Shown here one piece after another: positions 44,169-53,061 of a DNA stretch of 64,000 nt. Made by a program: the position numbers and the translations under genes. How positions within the stretch are numbered: the first letter of the stretch is position 1; every line of letters starts with the position of its first letter. The notes below the pieces were generated by a model. It was not told where the DNA came from and did not search any database. It saw only the letters and a list, made by a program, of their open reading frames with translations. Source of the DNA: Mesorhizobium sp. Root157 (lineage in GTDB: Bacteria > Pseudomonadota > Alphaproteobacteria > Rhizobiales > Rhizobiaceae); the NCBI RefSeq assembly GCF_001427385.1, contig NZ_LMGJ01000012.1:264783-328782 (forward strand). The letters are read 5' to 3'.

Positions 44169-45608
44169 TTACGCCGCGCGCTTCCCTTCCATGGGTCTTA
44201 CGTTCTGGTTCATCCGGAACATGTTCATCGGGTCGTAGCGGCGCTTGATGTCGACCAGTCGCCTGTAGTTCGCGCCATAGGCCGCCTCGACACGATCCAC
44301 CTCGTCTTCCGGCATGAAGTTGATGTAGGCGGTGCCGGCTGCAAACGGTTTGGCCGCTTCGTAGATGCCGCGAGCCCAGCCGATGCAGGTCTGGTCCATG
44401 CTGGCCTCGCGCCAGCGCGCATGGACATTCATGACGAAATGCGAGCTTCGCTGCGGAAATGCCGTGGCATGGGCCGGCACGCGACCGGCCGCACCGCCGA
44501 CATGACCGACGAAGATTTCGCATTCGGGGCCTGGAAGCTTGCGGATGGCGGAGGCGAGCACACCCACCGCAGGATCCGGCAGATCCATGAAATCGTGGCT
44601 CTTCCAGTAGTTGCGGGCGCCGGGCGTCAGCAGCGGGTCGAAGGCCTGCTGCCAGCCGGTGAACGGGTGCGGCGCGACGACATCGACGATCGGCTTGCCG
44701 ATGCCGCGCAACCGGGCCGTCGCCTTCTCGCCTTCCTCCAGGTCGCCGCCATAGCACATGGCCAGCACCACCACTTCCTTGCCGTGCCATTCGGCGGGCA
44801 GGAACGGCAGCGGCGGTGCCTGCCGCATCACCACCCAGCAGGTCAGTTCGTCCGGAGCTTCTTCGAGAGCGGCCCGATATTCGCGCATGACGTTCTCGAC
44901 ATCGGCGAAGGGATGAACGACGAGGCCGGACAGCACTTCCGGGCCGAATTTGTGAAGCTGGAAATCGAATGCCGTGACGATGCCGAAATTGCCGCCGCCA
45001 CCGCGCAACGCCCAGAACAGGTCCGGATTTTCCGCCACGCTGGCGCGTACCAATTCGCCGTTGGCTGTAACCACGTCGGCTGAATGCAGGTTGTCCAGCG
45101 TCAGTCCGAATTTCCGCGTCGTCCAGCCGAAGCCGCCGCCGAGGGTAAGCCCGGCGATGCCGGTGGTGGAGTTGATGCCGGTGGGCACCACCAGCCGGAA
45201 GGCCTGCGTCTCCTTGTCGACATCGGCCAGCGTCGCGCCGGGTTCGACCGTAGCCCGACGGCCGGCCACGTCGACACGCACCGATTTCATCGGCGACAGG
45301 TCGATCATCAGCCCGCCGTCGCAGACCGCTGTCCCAGCGATGTTGTGGCCACCGCCGCGCACCGAGACGAGCAGCCGGTTGTCGTGTGCGAAGCGAACGG
45401 CGCTGACGACGTCGGCAGCGCCGGCGCATCGCACGATCAGGCCCGGCCGCCGGTCGATCATGGCATTCCAGATCGAGCGCGCTTCGTCGTAGGATGCATC
45501 TTCCTTGCGCAAAGCCGTGCCGCGCAACTGCGCTGACAAGGCTTCAAGCGCCGCGGCCTTGATGGTTGTCTTCCCGAACTCGAGTGTGGTGAGGGTCAAA
45601 TCATTCAT
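44169..45608 (-). CDS. FAD-linked oxidase, BBE (berberine-bridge-enzyme-like) type
   Basis: 479 residues. The FAD-binding domain (about 50-230) has the flavinylation motif VRGGGHNIAGTAVCDGG with His, LTLGGGFGWTTRKFGLTLDN and LRGGGGNFGIVTAFDF. The C-terminal BBE segment is YGANYRRLVDIKRRYDPMNM. The family oxidises sugars or secondary metabolites with O2. The start at 45608 has GGGAGGAACCC directly before it. The substrate is unknown. Confidence 0.9.
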   Translation of the reverse strand: MNDLTLTTLEFGKTTIKAAALEALSAQLRGTALRKEDASYDEARSIWNAMIDRRPGLIVRCAGAADVVSAVRFAHDNRLLVSVRGGGHNIAGTAVCDGGLMIDLSPMKSVRVDVAGRRATVEPGATLADVDKETQAFRLVVPTGINSTTGIAGLTLGGGFGWTTRKFGLTLDNLHSADVVTANGELVRASVAENPDLFWALRGGGGNFGIVTAFDFQLHKFGPEVLSGLVVHPFADVENVMREYRAALEEAPDELTCWVVMRQAPPLPFLPAEWHGKEVVVLAMCYGGDLEEGEKATARLRGIGKPIVDVVAPHPFTGWQQAFDPLLTPGARNYWKSHDFMDLPDPAVGVLASAIRKLPGPECEIFVGHVGGAAGRVPAHATAFPQRSSHFVMNVHARWREASMDQTCIGWARGIYEAAKPFAAGTAYINFMPEDEVDRVEAAYGANYRRLVDIKRRYDPMNMFRMNQNVRPMEGKRAA

Positions 45609-45878
45609 GGGTTCCTCCCGATTTGACTGCGAAGCGCCCCCTCCCTTACCCGCAGATAGTGCGCTTATATTAGAGATTGCACAAGTAAATGGCCGCTCGC
45701 GCCAGCCCCGGTTCGCACGTTTCGCCACGGTCTTTGAGAGGCATTTGTCGCCTGACCGGATTGTGACACGGTGGCGGATTGAAGCATGATCCCAAAAAAT
45801 GCCATGCTTTACCGCGACATGAAGTGTTGCGGCGGGTCCAGGCAGGTTGCCGGGCCGCTTTCGCCTGAAAGGAATACG

Positions 45879-47654
45879 ATGCGGCAAAGACGCGTTCTCT
45901 GGCTTGCGGGCCTGGCAGTGATGACCGGCCTGGTGTTTCCAGGCCAAGCCGCCATTGCCAAGGAAGCGGCAAAGCCTATTGAAATCACTTCATTTTCGGG
46001 CGCGTTCCTGGCAGCGCGCGTTGCCGAGGGCGACAATGACCTCGACAATGCGATCACCTACTACAAGCAGGCGCTGGCGTTCGCGCCGGACGACACCTCG
46101 CTGCAGCAAAGCCTGATGCTGTCGCTGATCGCACAGGGCCGTTTCGACGAATCGCTGCCCTATGCCGACAAGCTCAAGGAAGTGCCCGATGTGGAGCGCT
46201 TCTCCCGGCTGGCGCTGGCGATCGATACGTTTCGCAAGAAGGACTACGGCAAGGCCGAATACTGGCTGAAGCTGTCGTTGCAGGCCGATCTCGACCGGCT
46301 GATCGCCGGCATCATGACCGGCTGGGCGCGGGCAGGGGCTGGCGATGGCGTTGACGCAATGGCCTATATCGACAAACTGCAGGGGCCCGAATGGTTCGGC
46401 CTGTTCAAGTCGTATCACCGTGCCCTGATCGCCGACGCCGCGGGCCTGAAGAAACAGGCCGACGAAGCCTATGATGCAACGGTGAAGAACACGGCTGCTG
46501 CCGGTGCCGCACCCGAAACCTGGCTGCGCTGCGCGGAGGCCTATGCCCGTTTCCTGGCCATCAACGGCGAGAAAGACAAGGCGCTTGGCGTGCTCGACCA
46601 GGCCGAGACATTCGTGACCGGCAAGGTCGAGATCACGGCGCTGCGCGAAAAGATCACCAAGGGCGAAAAGGTCGAACCGATGGTAGCCGGCCCGGCCGAT
46701 GGCGCTTCCGAGATACTCCTCGATCTTGCGACGGCGTTGAACCGGGGCGGCGGCGAGCCGTTCGTGCGGCTTTATCTGGAATATGCGCTTGCGTTGAAGC
46801 CGAACAGCGACGCGGCGCTGGTGCAACTGGCGGCCGTTGCCGAGCAGCAGAAGGATGGGGAGCGCGCCATCGGCTTCTACAAGCGCATTCCCGAGACCTC
46901 GCCGCTCAAGGCGGTGGCTGAACTGCAGCTTGGCCTCAACCTTGCCGATCTGGACCGCAACGACGAGGCGATCGCGCATCTGAAGAAGCTGGTCGAGGCG
47001 CACCCCGACGAAATGCGCGGTTATCTGGCGCTGGGCGGGGTCTATTCCTCGAAAGAGGATTTCCGCGCCGCCGCCGGCCTCTACGACAAGGCAGTGGAGC
47101 GTCTGACCGACCCGCAGCCGGCCAACTGGAATATCTTCTATCAGCGCGGCATCGCCTATGAGCGGCTGAAGGATTGGCCGAAGGCGGAGCCGAATTTCCG
47201 CAAGGCGCTCGAACTCAACCCCGAGCAGCCGCAGGTCATGAATTATCTCGGCTATTCCTGGGTCGACAAGAACATGAACCTGACCGAAGCGCTGGAAATG
47301 ATCCAGAAGGCCGTCGATCTGCGGCCGAGCGACGGCTACATCGTCGATTCGCTGGGCTGGGCCTATTACAAGCTGGGCCGCTTCGAGGATGCCGTGCGCG
47401 AACTGGAGCGCGCCGTGTCGCTGAAGCCGGAAGATGCGGTGCTCAACGATCATTTGGGCGACGCCTACTGGCGGGTCGGCCGCAGGCTGGAAGCGACCTT
47501 CCAGTGGAGCTATGCGCGTGACCTGAAGCCGGAACCGGACGTGCTTGCCTCGGTGCAGGAAAAGCTCGCCAAGGGCCTGTCGCCGATCGAAGCCAACACC
47601 GCGCAGGACACGCCGCCGACCAAGCCGAAGCCGGTTCCTGCGCCCAAGGGGTGA
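45879..47654 (+). CDS. Large exported TPR-repeat protein
   Basis: 591 residues. Signal peptide (VLWLAGLAVMTGLVFPGQAA) then TPR units across the length. Clear ones are DLDNAITYYKQALAFAPDD near 50, DWPKAEPNFRKALELNPEQP near 435 and GRFEDAVRELERAVSLKPED near 505. Such proteins act as periplasmic scaffolds. ATG 45879 has AAAGGAA upstream; an earlier in-frame ATG (45786) gives a poor signal. The C-terminal tail is Pro/Lys rich (PPTKPKPVPAPKG). Function unknown. Confidence 0.85.
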   Translation: MRQRRVLWLAGLAVMTGLVFPGQAAIAKEAAKPIEITSFSGAFLAARVAEGDNDLDNAITYYKQALAFAPDDTSLQQSLMLSLIAQGRFDESLPYADKLKEVPDVERFSRLALAIDTFRKKDYGKAEYWLKLSLQADLDRLIAGIMTGWARAGAGDGVDAMAYIDKLQGPEWFGLFKSYHRALIADAAGLKKQADEAYDATVKNTAAAGAAPETWLRCAEAYARFLAINGEKDKALGVLDQAETFVTGKVEITALREKITKGEKVEPMVAGPADGASEILLDLATALNRGGGEPFVRLYLEYALALKPNSDAALVQLAAVAEQQKDGERAIGFYKRIPETSPLKAVAELQLGLNLADLDRNDEAIAHLKKLVEAHPDEMRGYLALGGVYSSKEDFRAAAGLYDKAVERLTDPQPANWNIFYQRGIAYERLKDWPKAEPNFRKALELNPEQPQVMNYLGYSWVDKNMNLTEALEMIQKAVDLRPSDGYIVDSLGWAYYKLGRFEDAVRELERAVSLKPEDAVLNDHLGDAYWRVGRRLEATFQWSYARDLKPEPDVLASVQEKLAKGLSPIEANTAQDTPPTKPKPVPAPKG

Positions 47655-47774
47655 CAACCCGGTCTGCCCATTGGAGGATCGGAAGGTCCGACAACTGAAG
47701 GGCGCTTGAGGCGATCGCGCTATCCGTGGCTCGTCCGTCGCGACCATTGTCGCATCGGGGGAAGGGCCGTTTGC

Positions 47775-47803
47775 CTTGACGCCCATGGACAGGGGCACTA
47801 GGG
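47775..47803 (+). promoter_or_regulatory. Candidate promoter of glyQ-glyS
   Basis: CTTGAC (47775-47780), 17-bp spacer, CTAGGG (47798-47803), about 38 bp before the glyQ GTG. The -35 is consensus for rhizobial housekeeping promoters; the -10 is weaker. Confidence 0.45.
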
Positions 47804-47840
47804 AAAGCCGCATCCTGCCATTGCCGCCGAGGCCATTTCC

Positions 47841-48797
47841 GTGAGCGCCGACCTTCCCGCCCATATGCATCCCAGCCGCTCGTTCCAGGGGCTGATCCTG
47901 ACCTTGCACAACTACTGGGCAAACTACGGTTGCGTCGTGCTGCAGCCTTACGACATGGAAGTGGGTGCCGGTACCTTTCATCCGGCAACGACGCTGCGGG
48001 CGCTGGGGCCGAAGGCATGGAACGCGGCCTATGTGCAGCCTTCGCGCCGGCCCAAGGACGGGCGCTATGGTGAAAACCCCAACAGGCTGCAGCACTACTA
48101 CCAGTATCAGGTGATCCTGAAGCCCAATCCGGACAATCTGCAGGAGCTTTACCTTGGCTCGCTGAAGGCGATCGGCGTCGATCCGCTGCTGCACGACATC
48201 CGCTTCGTCGAGGACGATTGGGAAAGCCCGACGCTGGGCGCCTGGGGGCTTGGCTGGGAATGCTGGTGCGACGGCATGGAGGTGTCGCAGTTCACTTACT
48301 TTCAGCAGGTCTGCGGCATCGAATGCGCGCCGGTGGCGGGCGAACTGACCTACGGGCTGGAGCGGCTGGCCATGTATGTGCAGGGCGTCGACAACGTCTA
48401 CGACCTCAATTTCAACGGCCGCGAAGGCGCTGACAAGGTGACGTACGGCGAGGTCTTCCTGCAGGGCGAGCAGGAATATTCGCGGCACAATTTCGAGTTC
48501 GCCAATACTGCGATGCTGCTGAAGCATTTCGATGACGCCGAGGGCGAATGCCTGGCGCTGCTGGCCGCCGGCGCGCCACTGCCGGGCAGCAATGTGCCGC
48601 ACAAACTGGTGCTGCCGGCTTACGACCAGTGCATCAAGGCCAGCCACGTCTTCAACCTGCTCGATGCGCGCGGCGTCATCTCGGTGACCGAGCGGCAAAG
48701 CTACATCCTGCGCGTCCGCAACCTTGCCAAGGCATGCGGCGAAGCCTTCCTTTTGACCGACGCCGGCGGTTTTTCCCTTGTCGGGGAGGCCGCGTGA
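47841..48797 (+). CDS. glyQ: Glycyl-tRNA synthetase alpha subunit
   Basis: 318 residues from the GTG at 47841; an ATG at 47865 is the shorter option. The class II catalytic subunit of the alpha2beta2 enzyme. Conserved [20 protein letters not shown] at the start, motif-2 region [19 protein letters not shown] and the motif-3 region [17 protein letters not shown]. Its TGA is followed at once by an ATG (TGATG) of a 39-codon ORF that duplicates the start of glyS. Confidence 0.96.
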   Translation: MSADLPAHMHPSRSFQGLILTLHNYWANYGCVVLQPYDMEVGAGTFHPATTLRALGPKAWNAAYVQPSRRPKDGRYGENPNRLQHYYQYQVILKPNPDNLQELYLGSLKAIGVDPLLHDIRFVEDDWESPTLGAWGLGWECWCDGMEVSQFTYFQQVCGIECAPVAGELTYGLERLAMYVQGVDNVYDLNFNGREGADKVTYGEVFLQGEQEYSRHNFEFANTAMLLKHFDDAEGECLALLAAGAPLPGSNVPHKLVLPAYDQCIKASHVFNLLDARGVISVTERQSYILRVRNLAKACGEAFLLTDAGGFSLVGEAA

Positions 48798-48916
48798 TGC
48801 CCGATCTGCTTCTTGAACTTCGCTCAGAGGAAATTCCGGCCCAGCCGCACCCCCGCAGCGCCGCAGGCGCGAGGGCGTGCAAACCAAGAAAAAGCATGCG
48901 GGTGGAAAAACTCTGA
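48797..48916 (+). CDS. 39-codon ORF: duplicated glyS start fused to a short tail
   Basis: Encodes [15 protein letters not shown] (identical to the first 15 residues of GlyS) followed by an unrelated Gln/Pro/Arg-rich tail ending RVEKL. It overlaps the glyQ stop as TGATG and its own stop overlaps the true glyS start again as TGATG. The 45-bp copies differ at six positions, all synonymous. It may simply couple translation of glyQ to glyS, or be a scar of recombination between two glyS alleles. No independent function is known. Confidence 0.6.
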   Translation: MPDLLLELRSEEIPAQPHPRSAAGARACKPRKSMRVEKL

Positions 48917-51237
48917 TGCCCGACCTTCTGCTTGAACTTCGTTCCGAAGAAATTCCGGCCCGCATGCAGCGCAAGGCGGCGGGCGATCTGAAGAAACTGG
49001 TGACCGACGGGTTGGTCGACGCCGGCCTGACCTATGAGGCGGCCCGTGAATACTGGACGCCGCGCCGGCTGGCGCTGGACATTCGTGGGCTGACCGCACG
49101 TTCGAAGGATATTCGCGAAGAGCGCAAGGGGCCGTCGACCAAGGCGCCTGAACAGGCAGTCCAGGGTTTTCTTCGCTCGGCCGGGCTAAGCTCGATTGAC
49201 GAGGCGCACGTCCATTCCGATGCCAAGAAGGGCGATTTCTACGTCGCCCTCATCTCCAAACCAGGCAGGGCGGCGGAAGAGATCATCGCGGACCTGATGC
49301 CGGGCATCGTCAAGTCCTTCCCGTGGCCGAAATCGATGCGCTGGGGCGCGGCCTCCGGGCCGAAGGGGATGAGTTATGGCGGCGTCGAAGGGCGCGGCGG
49401 CGCTGCGCTGCGCTGGGTGCGGCCGCTGCAATCGATCCTGTGCACCTTCGGGCCGGAAACCGAGGAGCCGGTGGTGGTCGACTTCGAGGTCGACGGCATC
49501 CGGTCGGGCAACGTGACCTATGGCCACCGCTTTCATGCGCCGGACGCAATCACGGCCAGGCGCTTCGATGACTACGCGGCAAAGCTGGAGGCGGCTAAGG
49601 TTGTGCTCGATGCCGACCGCCGCAAGGAAATCATCCTTGCCGACGCGAAGAACCTGGCGTTCGCCAACGGGCTCGATCTGGTCGAGGACGAGGGCTTGCT
49701 CGAGGAAGTGGCGGGGCTGGTCGAATGGCCGGTGGTGCTGCTTGGCGAATTCGAGAAGGAATTCCTCGCTATTCCGCCCGAGGTGATCCGCTTGACCATC
49801 CGTGCCAACCAGAAATGCTTCGTTACGCGCCCGCAAGGCGAGAGCGGGGACCTCGCCAACCGCTTCCTGCTCGTCGCCAATATCGAGGCGAAGGACGGCG
49901 GCAAGGAGATCGCCTACGGCAACGGCAAGGTGGTGCGGGCGCGCCTCTCCGACGCGGTGCATTTCTGGAAGACCGACCAGGCCAATGTGCCGGACCTCGA
50001 CCAGTTGCAGGCATCGGCCGAAAAGTTCGGGCTGGATCTCACTAAGCCGCTCGACCAGCGCATGGCGCGGCTCGATCATCTCGGCGTCACCTTCCATGCC
50101 AAGCTCGGCACGCAAGGCGAGCGCGTCGAGCGCATCCGCGAACTGGCGTGCGAGATCGCGCCGCTGGTCGGCGCCGATCCCGATCTGGCCGCCCGCGCGG
50201 CTGTGCTGGCCAAGGCCGATCTGACCACCGAGATCGTCGGCGAGTTCCCCGAACTGCAAGGAGCGATGGGCCGTAAGTATGCGCTTCTGCAAGGCGAGGA
50301 TGCCTCGGTCGCGGCGGCAATCGAGGACCACTACAAGCCGCAAGGCCCATCCGACCGCGTGCCGACCGATCCGGTTTCGGTCGCCGTGGCGCTTGCCGAC
50401 AAGTTGGATACGCTGGTCGGCTTTTGGGCGATTGACGAGAAGCCTACCGGCTCGAAGGACCCATTTGCACTGCGCAGGGCGGCGCTGGGCGTGATCCGGA
50501 TTCTGGTTGAGAATGGGGTAAGGTTGGAATTGAATCCTCTCGCGGTCGAAGTTGGCGAAGTCCTGGCCGAGGAACTGGCTGAAAGGGAATTCGCTGATGA
50601 AGCTGAAAGTGCCTCGCTGCTCGACGCTTCGCTGGGTGGAGACTCGCGCTATGATGAAGTGCTCGAGCGTCGGGAGGTTGTCAGGCACACAAAAATCGGC
50701 GAGTGGAAATCTCAACAAAAGGACCTCCTCTCCTTCTTCCATGACCGCCTGAAGGTCTATCTGCGCGATCAAGGCGCAAGGCACGACCTGATCGATGCGG
50801 TGATCACGCCGAAGTCCGACGACCTTCTCACCATCGTCCGCCGCGTCGAGGCGCTGGGCAAATTCCTTGAGACCGATGACGGCAAGAACCTGCTCGCCGG
50901 CACCAAGCGTGCGGCCAACATCCTCGCCGCCGAGGAGAAGAAAGGCACCGCCGTTGCGGCTTCCGTCGAGCCTTCGCTGTTCAAGGAAGACGCGGAGAAA
51001 AACCTGTTCGACGCGGTGAATCAGGCCGAGAAGAAAGCTGGCGAAGCGATTCAAAACGAAGACTTTTCCGGCGCGATGCTGGCGCTTAGCGTTTTGCGTG
51101 AACCAGTTGATTCATTTTTTGAACAGGTGCTGGTCAACGATGACGATCTGGCGGTGCGGGCCAATCGCCTTGCATTGCTGACGCGCATCCGCGCGGCGAC
51201 AGATCAGGTGGCCGATTTCTCGAAGATTGCCGGCTGA
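48916..51237 (+). CDS. glyS: Glycyl-tRNA synthetase beta subunit
   Basis: 773 residues. Beta subunit that provides tRNA recognition. The start [20 protein letters not shown] is the normal GlyS N-terminus. Further family segments are [28 protein letters not shown], and the C-terminal anticodon-binding part ([20 protein letters not shown]). Starts within the stop of the 39-codon ORF. The longer extension from 48877 belongs to the duplicated region. Confidence 0.95.
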   Translation: MPDLLLELRSEEIPARMQRKAAGDLKKLVTDGLVDAGLTYEAAREYWTPRRLALDIRGLTARSKDIREERKGPSTKAPEQAVQGFLRSAGLSSIDEAHVHSDAKKGDFYVALISKPGRAAEEIIADLMPGIVKSFPWPKSMRWGAASGPKGMSYGGVEGRGGAALRWVRPLQSILCTFGPETEEPVVVDFEVDGIRSGNVTYGHRFHAPDAITARRFDDYAAKLEAAKVVLDADRRKEIILADAKNLAFANGLDLVEDEGLLEEVAGLVEWPVVLLGEFEKEFLAIPPEVIRLTIRANQKCFVTRPQGESGDLANRFLLVANIEAKDGGKEIAYGNGKVVRARLSDAVHFWKTDQANVPDLDQLQASAEKFGLDLTKPLDQRMARLDHLGVTFHAKLGTQGERVERIRELACEIAPLVGADPDLAARAAVLAKADLTTEIVGEFPELQGAMGRKYALLQGEDASVAAAIEDHYKPQGPSDRVPTDPVSVAVALADKLDTLVGFWAIDEKPTGSKDPFALRRAALGVIRILVENGVRLELNPLAVEVGEVLAEELAEREFADEAESASLLDASLGGDSRYDEVLERREVVRHTKIGEWKSQQKDLLSFFHDRLKVYLRDQGARHDLIDAVITPKSDDLLTIVRRVEALGKFLETDDGKNLLAGTKRAANILAAEEKKGTAVAASVEPSLFKEDAEKNLFDAVNQAEKKAGEAIQNEDFSGAMLALSVLREPVDSFFEQVLVNDDDLAVRANRLALLTRIRAATDQVADFSKIAG

Positions 51238-51254
51238 GCCACCGAGCCAGTCTT

Positions 51255-51357
51255 GAGCGCGCGTCGCGATCTTTCAGATTGGCTGGCGCGCTCCAAGTGT
51301 TGGTTTTTATGCATGTCGTTATCCCGAAACCGGTTCCCACTTTCGGGCGACATGCAT
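51255..51357 (+). repeat. Family A composite repeat (copy 4): GC hairpin plus 49-bp palindrome
   Basis: Left module 51255-51293 has arms GAGCGCG / CGCGCTC and is followed by a T-rich run (GGTTTTTA). The right module 51309-51357 is the best-preserved 49-bp core: ATGCATGTCG / CGACATGCAT outer arms and CCCGAAA / TTTCGGG inner arms. It starts 18 bp after the glyS stop. Confidence 0.92.
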
Positions 51358-51365
51358 TGGCACTG

Positions 51366-51387
51366 AACCCGGCCTTGGCCGGGTTTT
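51366..51387 (+). terminator. Intrinsic terminator after glyS
   Basis: Arms AACCCGGCC (51366-51374) and GGCCGGGTT (51377-51385) with a 2-nt centre, followed by TTTTGC. It ends next to the stop of the converging gene at 51389 and could serve both. Confidence 0.75.
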
Positions 51388-51388
51388 G

Positions 51389-51925
51389 CTATTGGGCTTC
51401 CGGCACCGGCGTACGTTCGACGATGATCGGTTCCGACTTGTCTTGCGAAGCTGGGTTGGAAGGGCTGCGCGGTTGTGCGGAAGCCTGCTGCGTGCCCGGC
51501 GTACTGGCCGGCGTGAACGCATCGCCGACGATGCCGCCCCGGATGACCATGGGGGCGAAGTTGGCCTTGGACAGCGGCTTTTTCGGAATGGACGCCACCT
51601 TCTCGTAGGTGACAGGCGGCAGTGGCTCGCCGAGCGCAATGACCGAAGGGCTGATGACTTGCATCTCGGCGGTTGCCGCGACGGGCGCGTCCATCCAGCT
51701 TCCCGGCGTCATCTGGCGCAACGCCTGCTGGGGCGGATCGGCAGGGGCCGCCGTTTCCTCAACTGCCGTTGCAACGGCCTGGACGGGGTCGGGCGCGCCC
51801 ATGACGACAATGGACGGCGTCGAGGCGGGCGCGGGGTCGCCGAAGGTGACGAACGACGAGGCAGCGGCGCTGCCCGTCATGGCCGCCATCGCCAGCACTC
51901 CAAACGTGATGATGCGTATGGACAA
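51389..51925 (-). CDS. Exported low-complexity hypothetical protein
   Basis: 178 residues. Signal peptide (SIRIITFGVLAMAAMTGSAA) followed by Ala/Pro/Thr-rich sequence with no domain I recognise, for example PSIVVMGAPDPVQAVATAVE and SVIALGEPLPPVTYEKVASI. It converges with glyS and is divergent from the Sua5 gene. Probably periplasmic; function unknown. Confidence 0.75.
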   Translation of the reverse strand: MSIRIITFGVLAMAAMTGSAAASSFVTFGDPAPASTPSIVVMGAPDPVQAVATAVEETAAPADPPQQALRQMTPGSWMDAPVAATAEMQVISPSVIALGEPLPPVTYEKVASIPKKPLSKANFAPMVIRGGIVGDAFTPASTPGTQQASAQPRSPSNPASQDKSEPIIVERTPVPEAQ

Positions 51926-52080
51926 GAGCTTGTTCCCCCAGCTTCCGCCGGAACCTTAGCGCGCGAGCGTTGATATCCGCTTGTGCCTGCCGTTCGCATT
52001 TTAATGAATTGCCTTGACCAACGGGCGCTTGCCGCGTCCTGCCCGCCGCTGTAGGCAAGCGCTGGAAAGGTCGTACACAA

Positions 52081-53052
52081 TTGGCTGAGATAGTTCCCGC
52101 CGACAAGGCCTTGGATCGCGCATTGGCGCTGCTTGGCGCAGGCGAGGTCGTCGCCATTCCGACCGAGACCGTCTACGGCCTGGCCGGCGATGCCACTAGT
52201 GGCGGGGCCGTCGCACGCATCTACGAGGCGAAAGGCCGGCCCCGCTTCAACCCGCTGATTGCCCATGTCTGCGATCTCGCCATGGCCGAACGCATCGGTG
52301 TGTTCGATCCGTTGTCGCGCAGGCTGGCCGAATTGTTCTGGCCCGGACCGCTGACGCTGGTGGTGCCGCTAAAGGCCGATGCCGGCATCCATCCGCTGGC
52401 GACCGCGGGGCTGGATACGATCGCGCTGCGCATGCCGCGCGGCTTCGGCGGCAAGCTGATCGCAGCACTCGGCAGGCCGCTGGCGGCCCCGAGCGCCAAT
52501 ACGTCTGGCCATATCAGTTCCACCTCGGCAGGCGCGGTGGCGGCCGATCTCGGCAGCCGCATCAAGCTGGTGGTCGATGGGGGTGCGACGCCGGTCGGTG
52601 TGGAATCGACCATCGTCAAGGTTCATGACGGCAAGCTGAAATTGCTGCGGCCGGGCGGCGTAGCCGCCGAAGAGATCGAGGCTGCTATTGGCTTGAAGCT
52701 GGAGCGCGGCGCCAAGGGCATCCAGGCGCCGGGCATGATGGCCTCGCACTATGCGCCGAACGCGGCGATGCGACTGCGTGCGGTGAGTGTCGACCAAGGT
52801 GAGGCGTTGCTCGCCTTCGGGGCGACGCGCGCCAAGGGTGCCGAAAATGCGGCGGCGGTGCGCAACCTGTCGCCGTCCGGCGACTTGCGGGAAGCGGCGA
52901 CCAATCTGTTTTCCTTCATGCTGGAACTGGACCGCGCCGGTGCAAGCGTGATTGCCGTCGAGCCGATTCCGATGGAGGGGTTGGGCGAAGCGATCAACGA
53001 CCGGTTGGCGCGCGCTGCCGCCCCGCGTGACATGGAAGCGGCTGGGGAATAG
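52081..53052 (+). CDS. tsaC: L-threonylcarbamoyladenylate synthase (Sua5/YrdC type)
   Basis: 323 residues. Makes threonylcarbamoyl-AMP for the t6A37 modification of ANN-decoding tRNAs. The N-terminal YrdC domain has VVAIPTETVYGLAGDAT, KGRPRFNPLIAHV and APSANTSGHISSTSA. A C-terminal Sua5 domain (from about 235) follows the conserved linker PGMMASHYAPNAAM. The start is a TTG at 52081; no upstream ATG or GTG gives a normal N-terminus. Its stop is 9 bp before the next gene. Confidence 0.92.
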   Translation: MAEIVPADKALDRALALLGAGEVVAIPTETVYGLAGDATSGGAVARIYEAKGRPRFNPLIAHVCDLAMAERIGVFDPLSRRLAELFWPGPLTLVVPLKADAGIHPLATAGLDTIALRMPRGFGGKLIAALGRPLAAPSANTSGHISSTSAGAVAADLGSRIKLVVDGGATPVGVESTIVKVHDGKLKLLRPGGVAAEEIEAAIGLKLERGAKGIQAPGMMASHYAPNAAMRLRAVSVDQGEALLAFGATRAKGAENAAAVRNLSPSGDLREAATNLFSFMLELDRAGASVIAVEPIPMEGLGEAINDRLARAAAPRDMEAAGE

Positions 53053-53061
53053 TTTGCATCC

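Noticed and set aside
45990-48974. Very long minus-strand open frame (994 codons) opposite the TPR gene, glyQ and the glyS start
   Set aside because: It runs across three real plus-strand genes and their gaps with no domain; a codon-bias shadow.
49186-51054. Minus-strand open frame of 622 codons opposite glyS
   Set aside because: Antisense to a certain GlyS coding region and compositionally skewed; not a gene.
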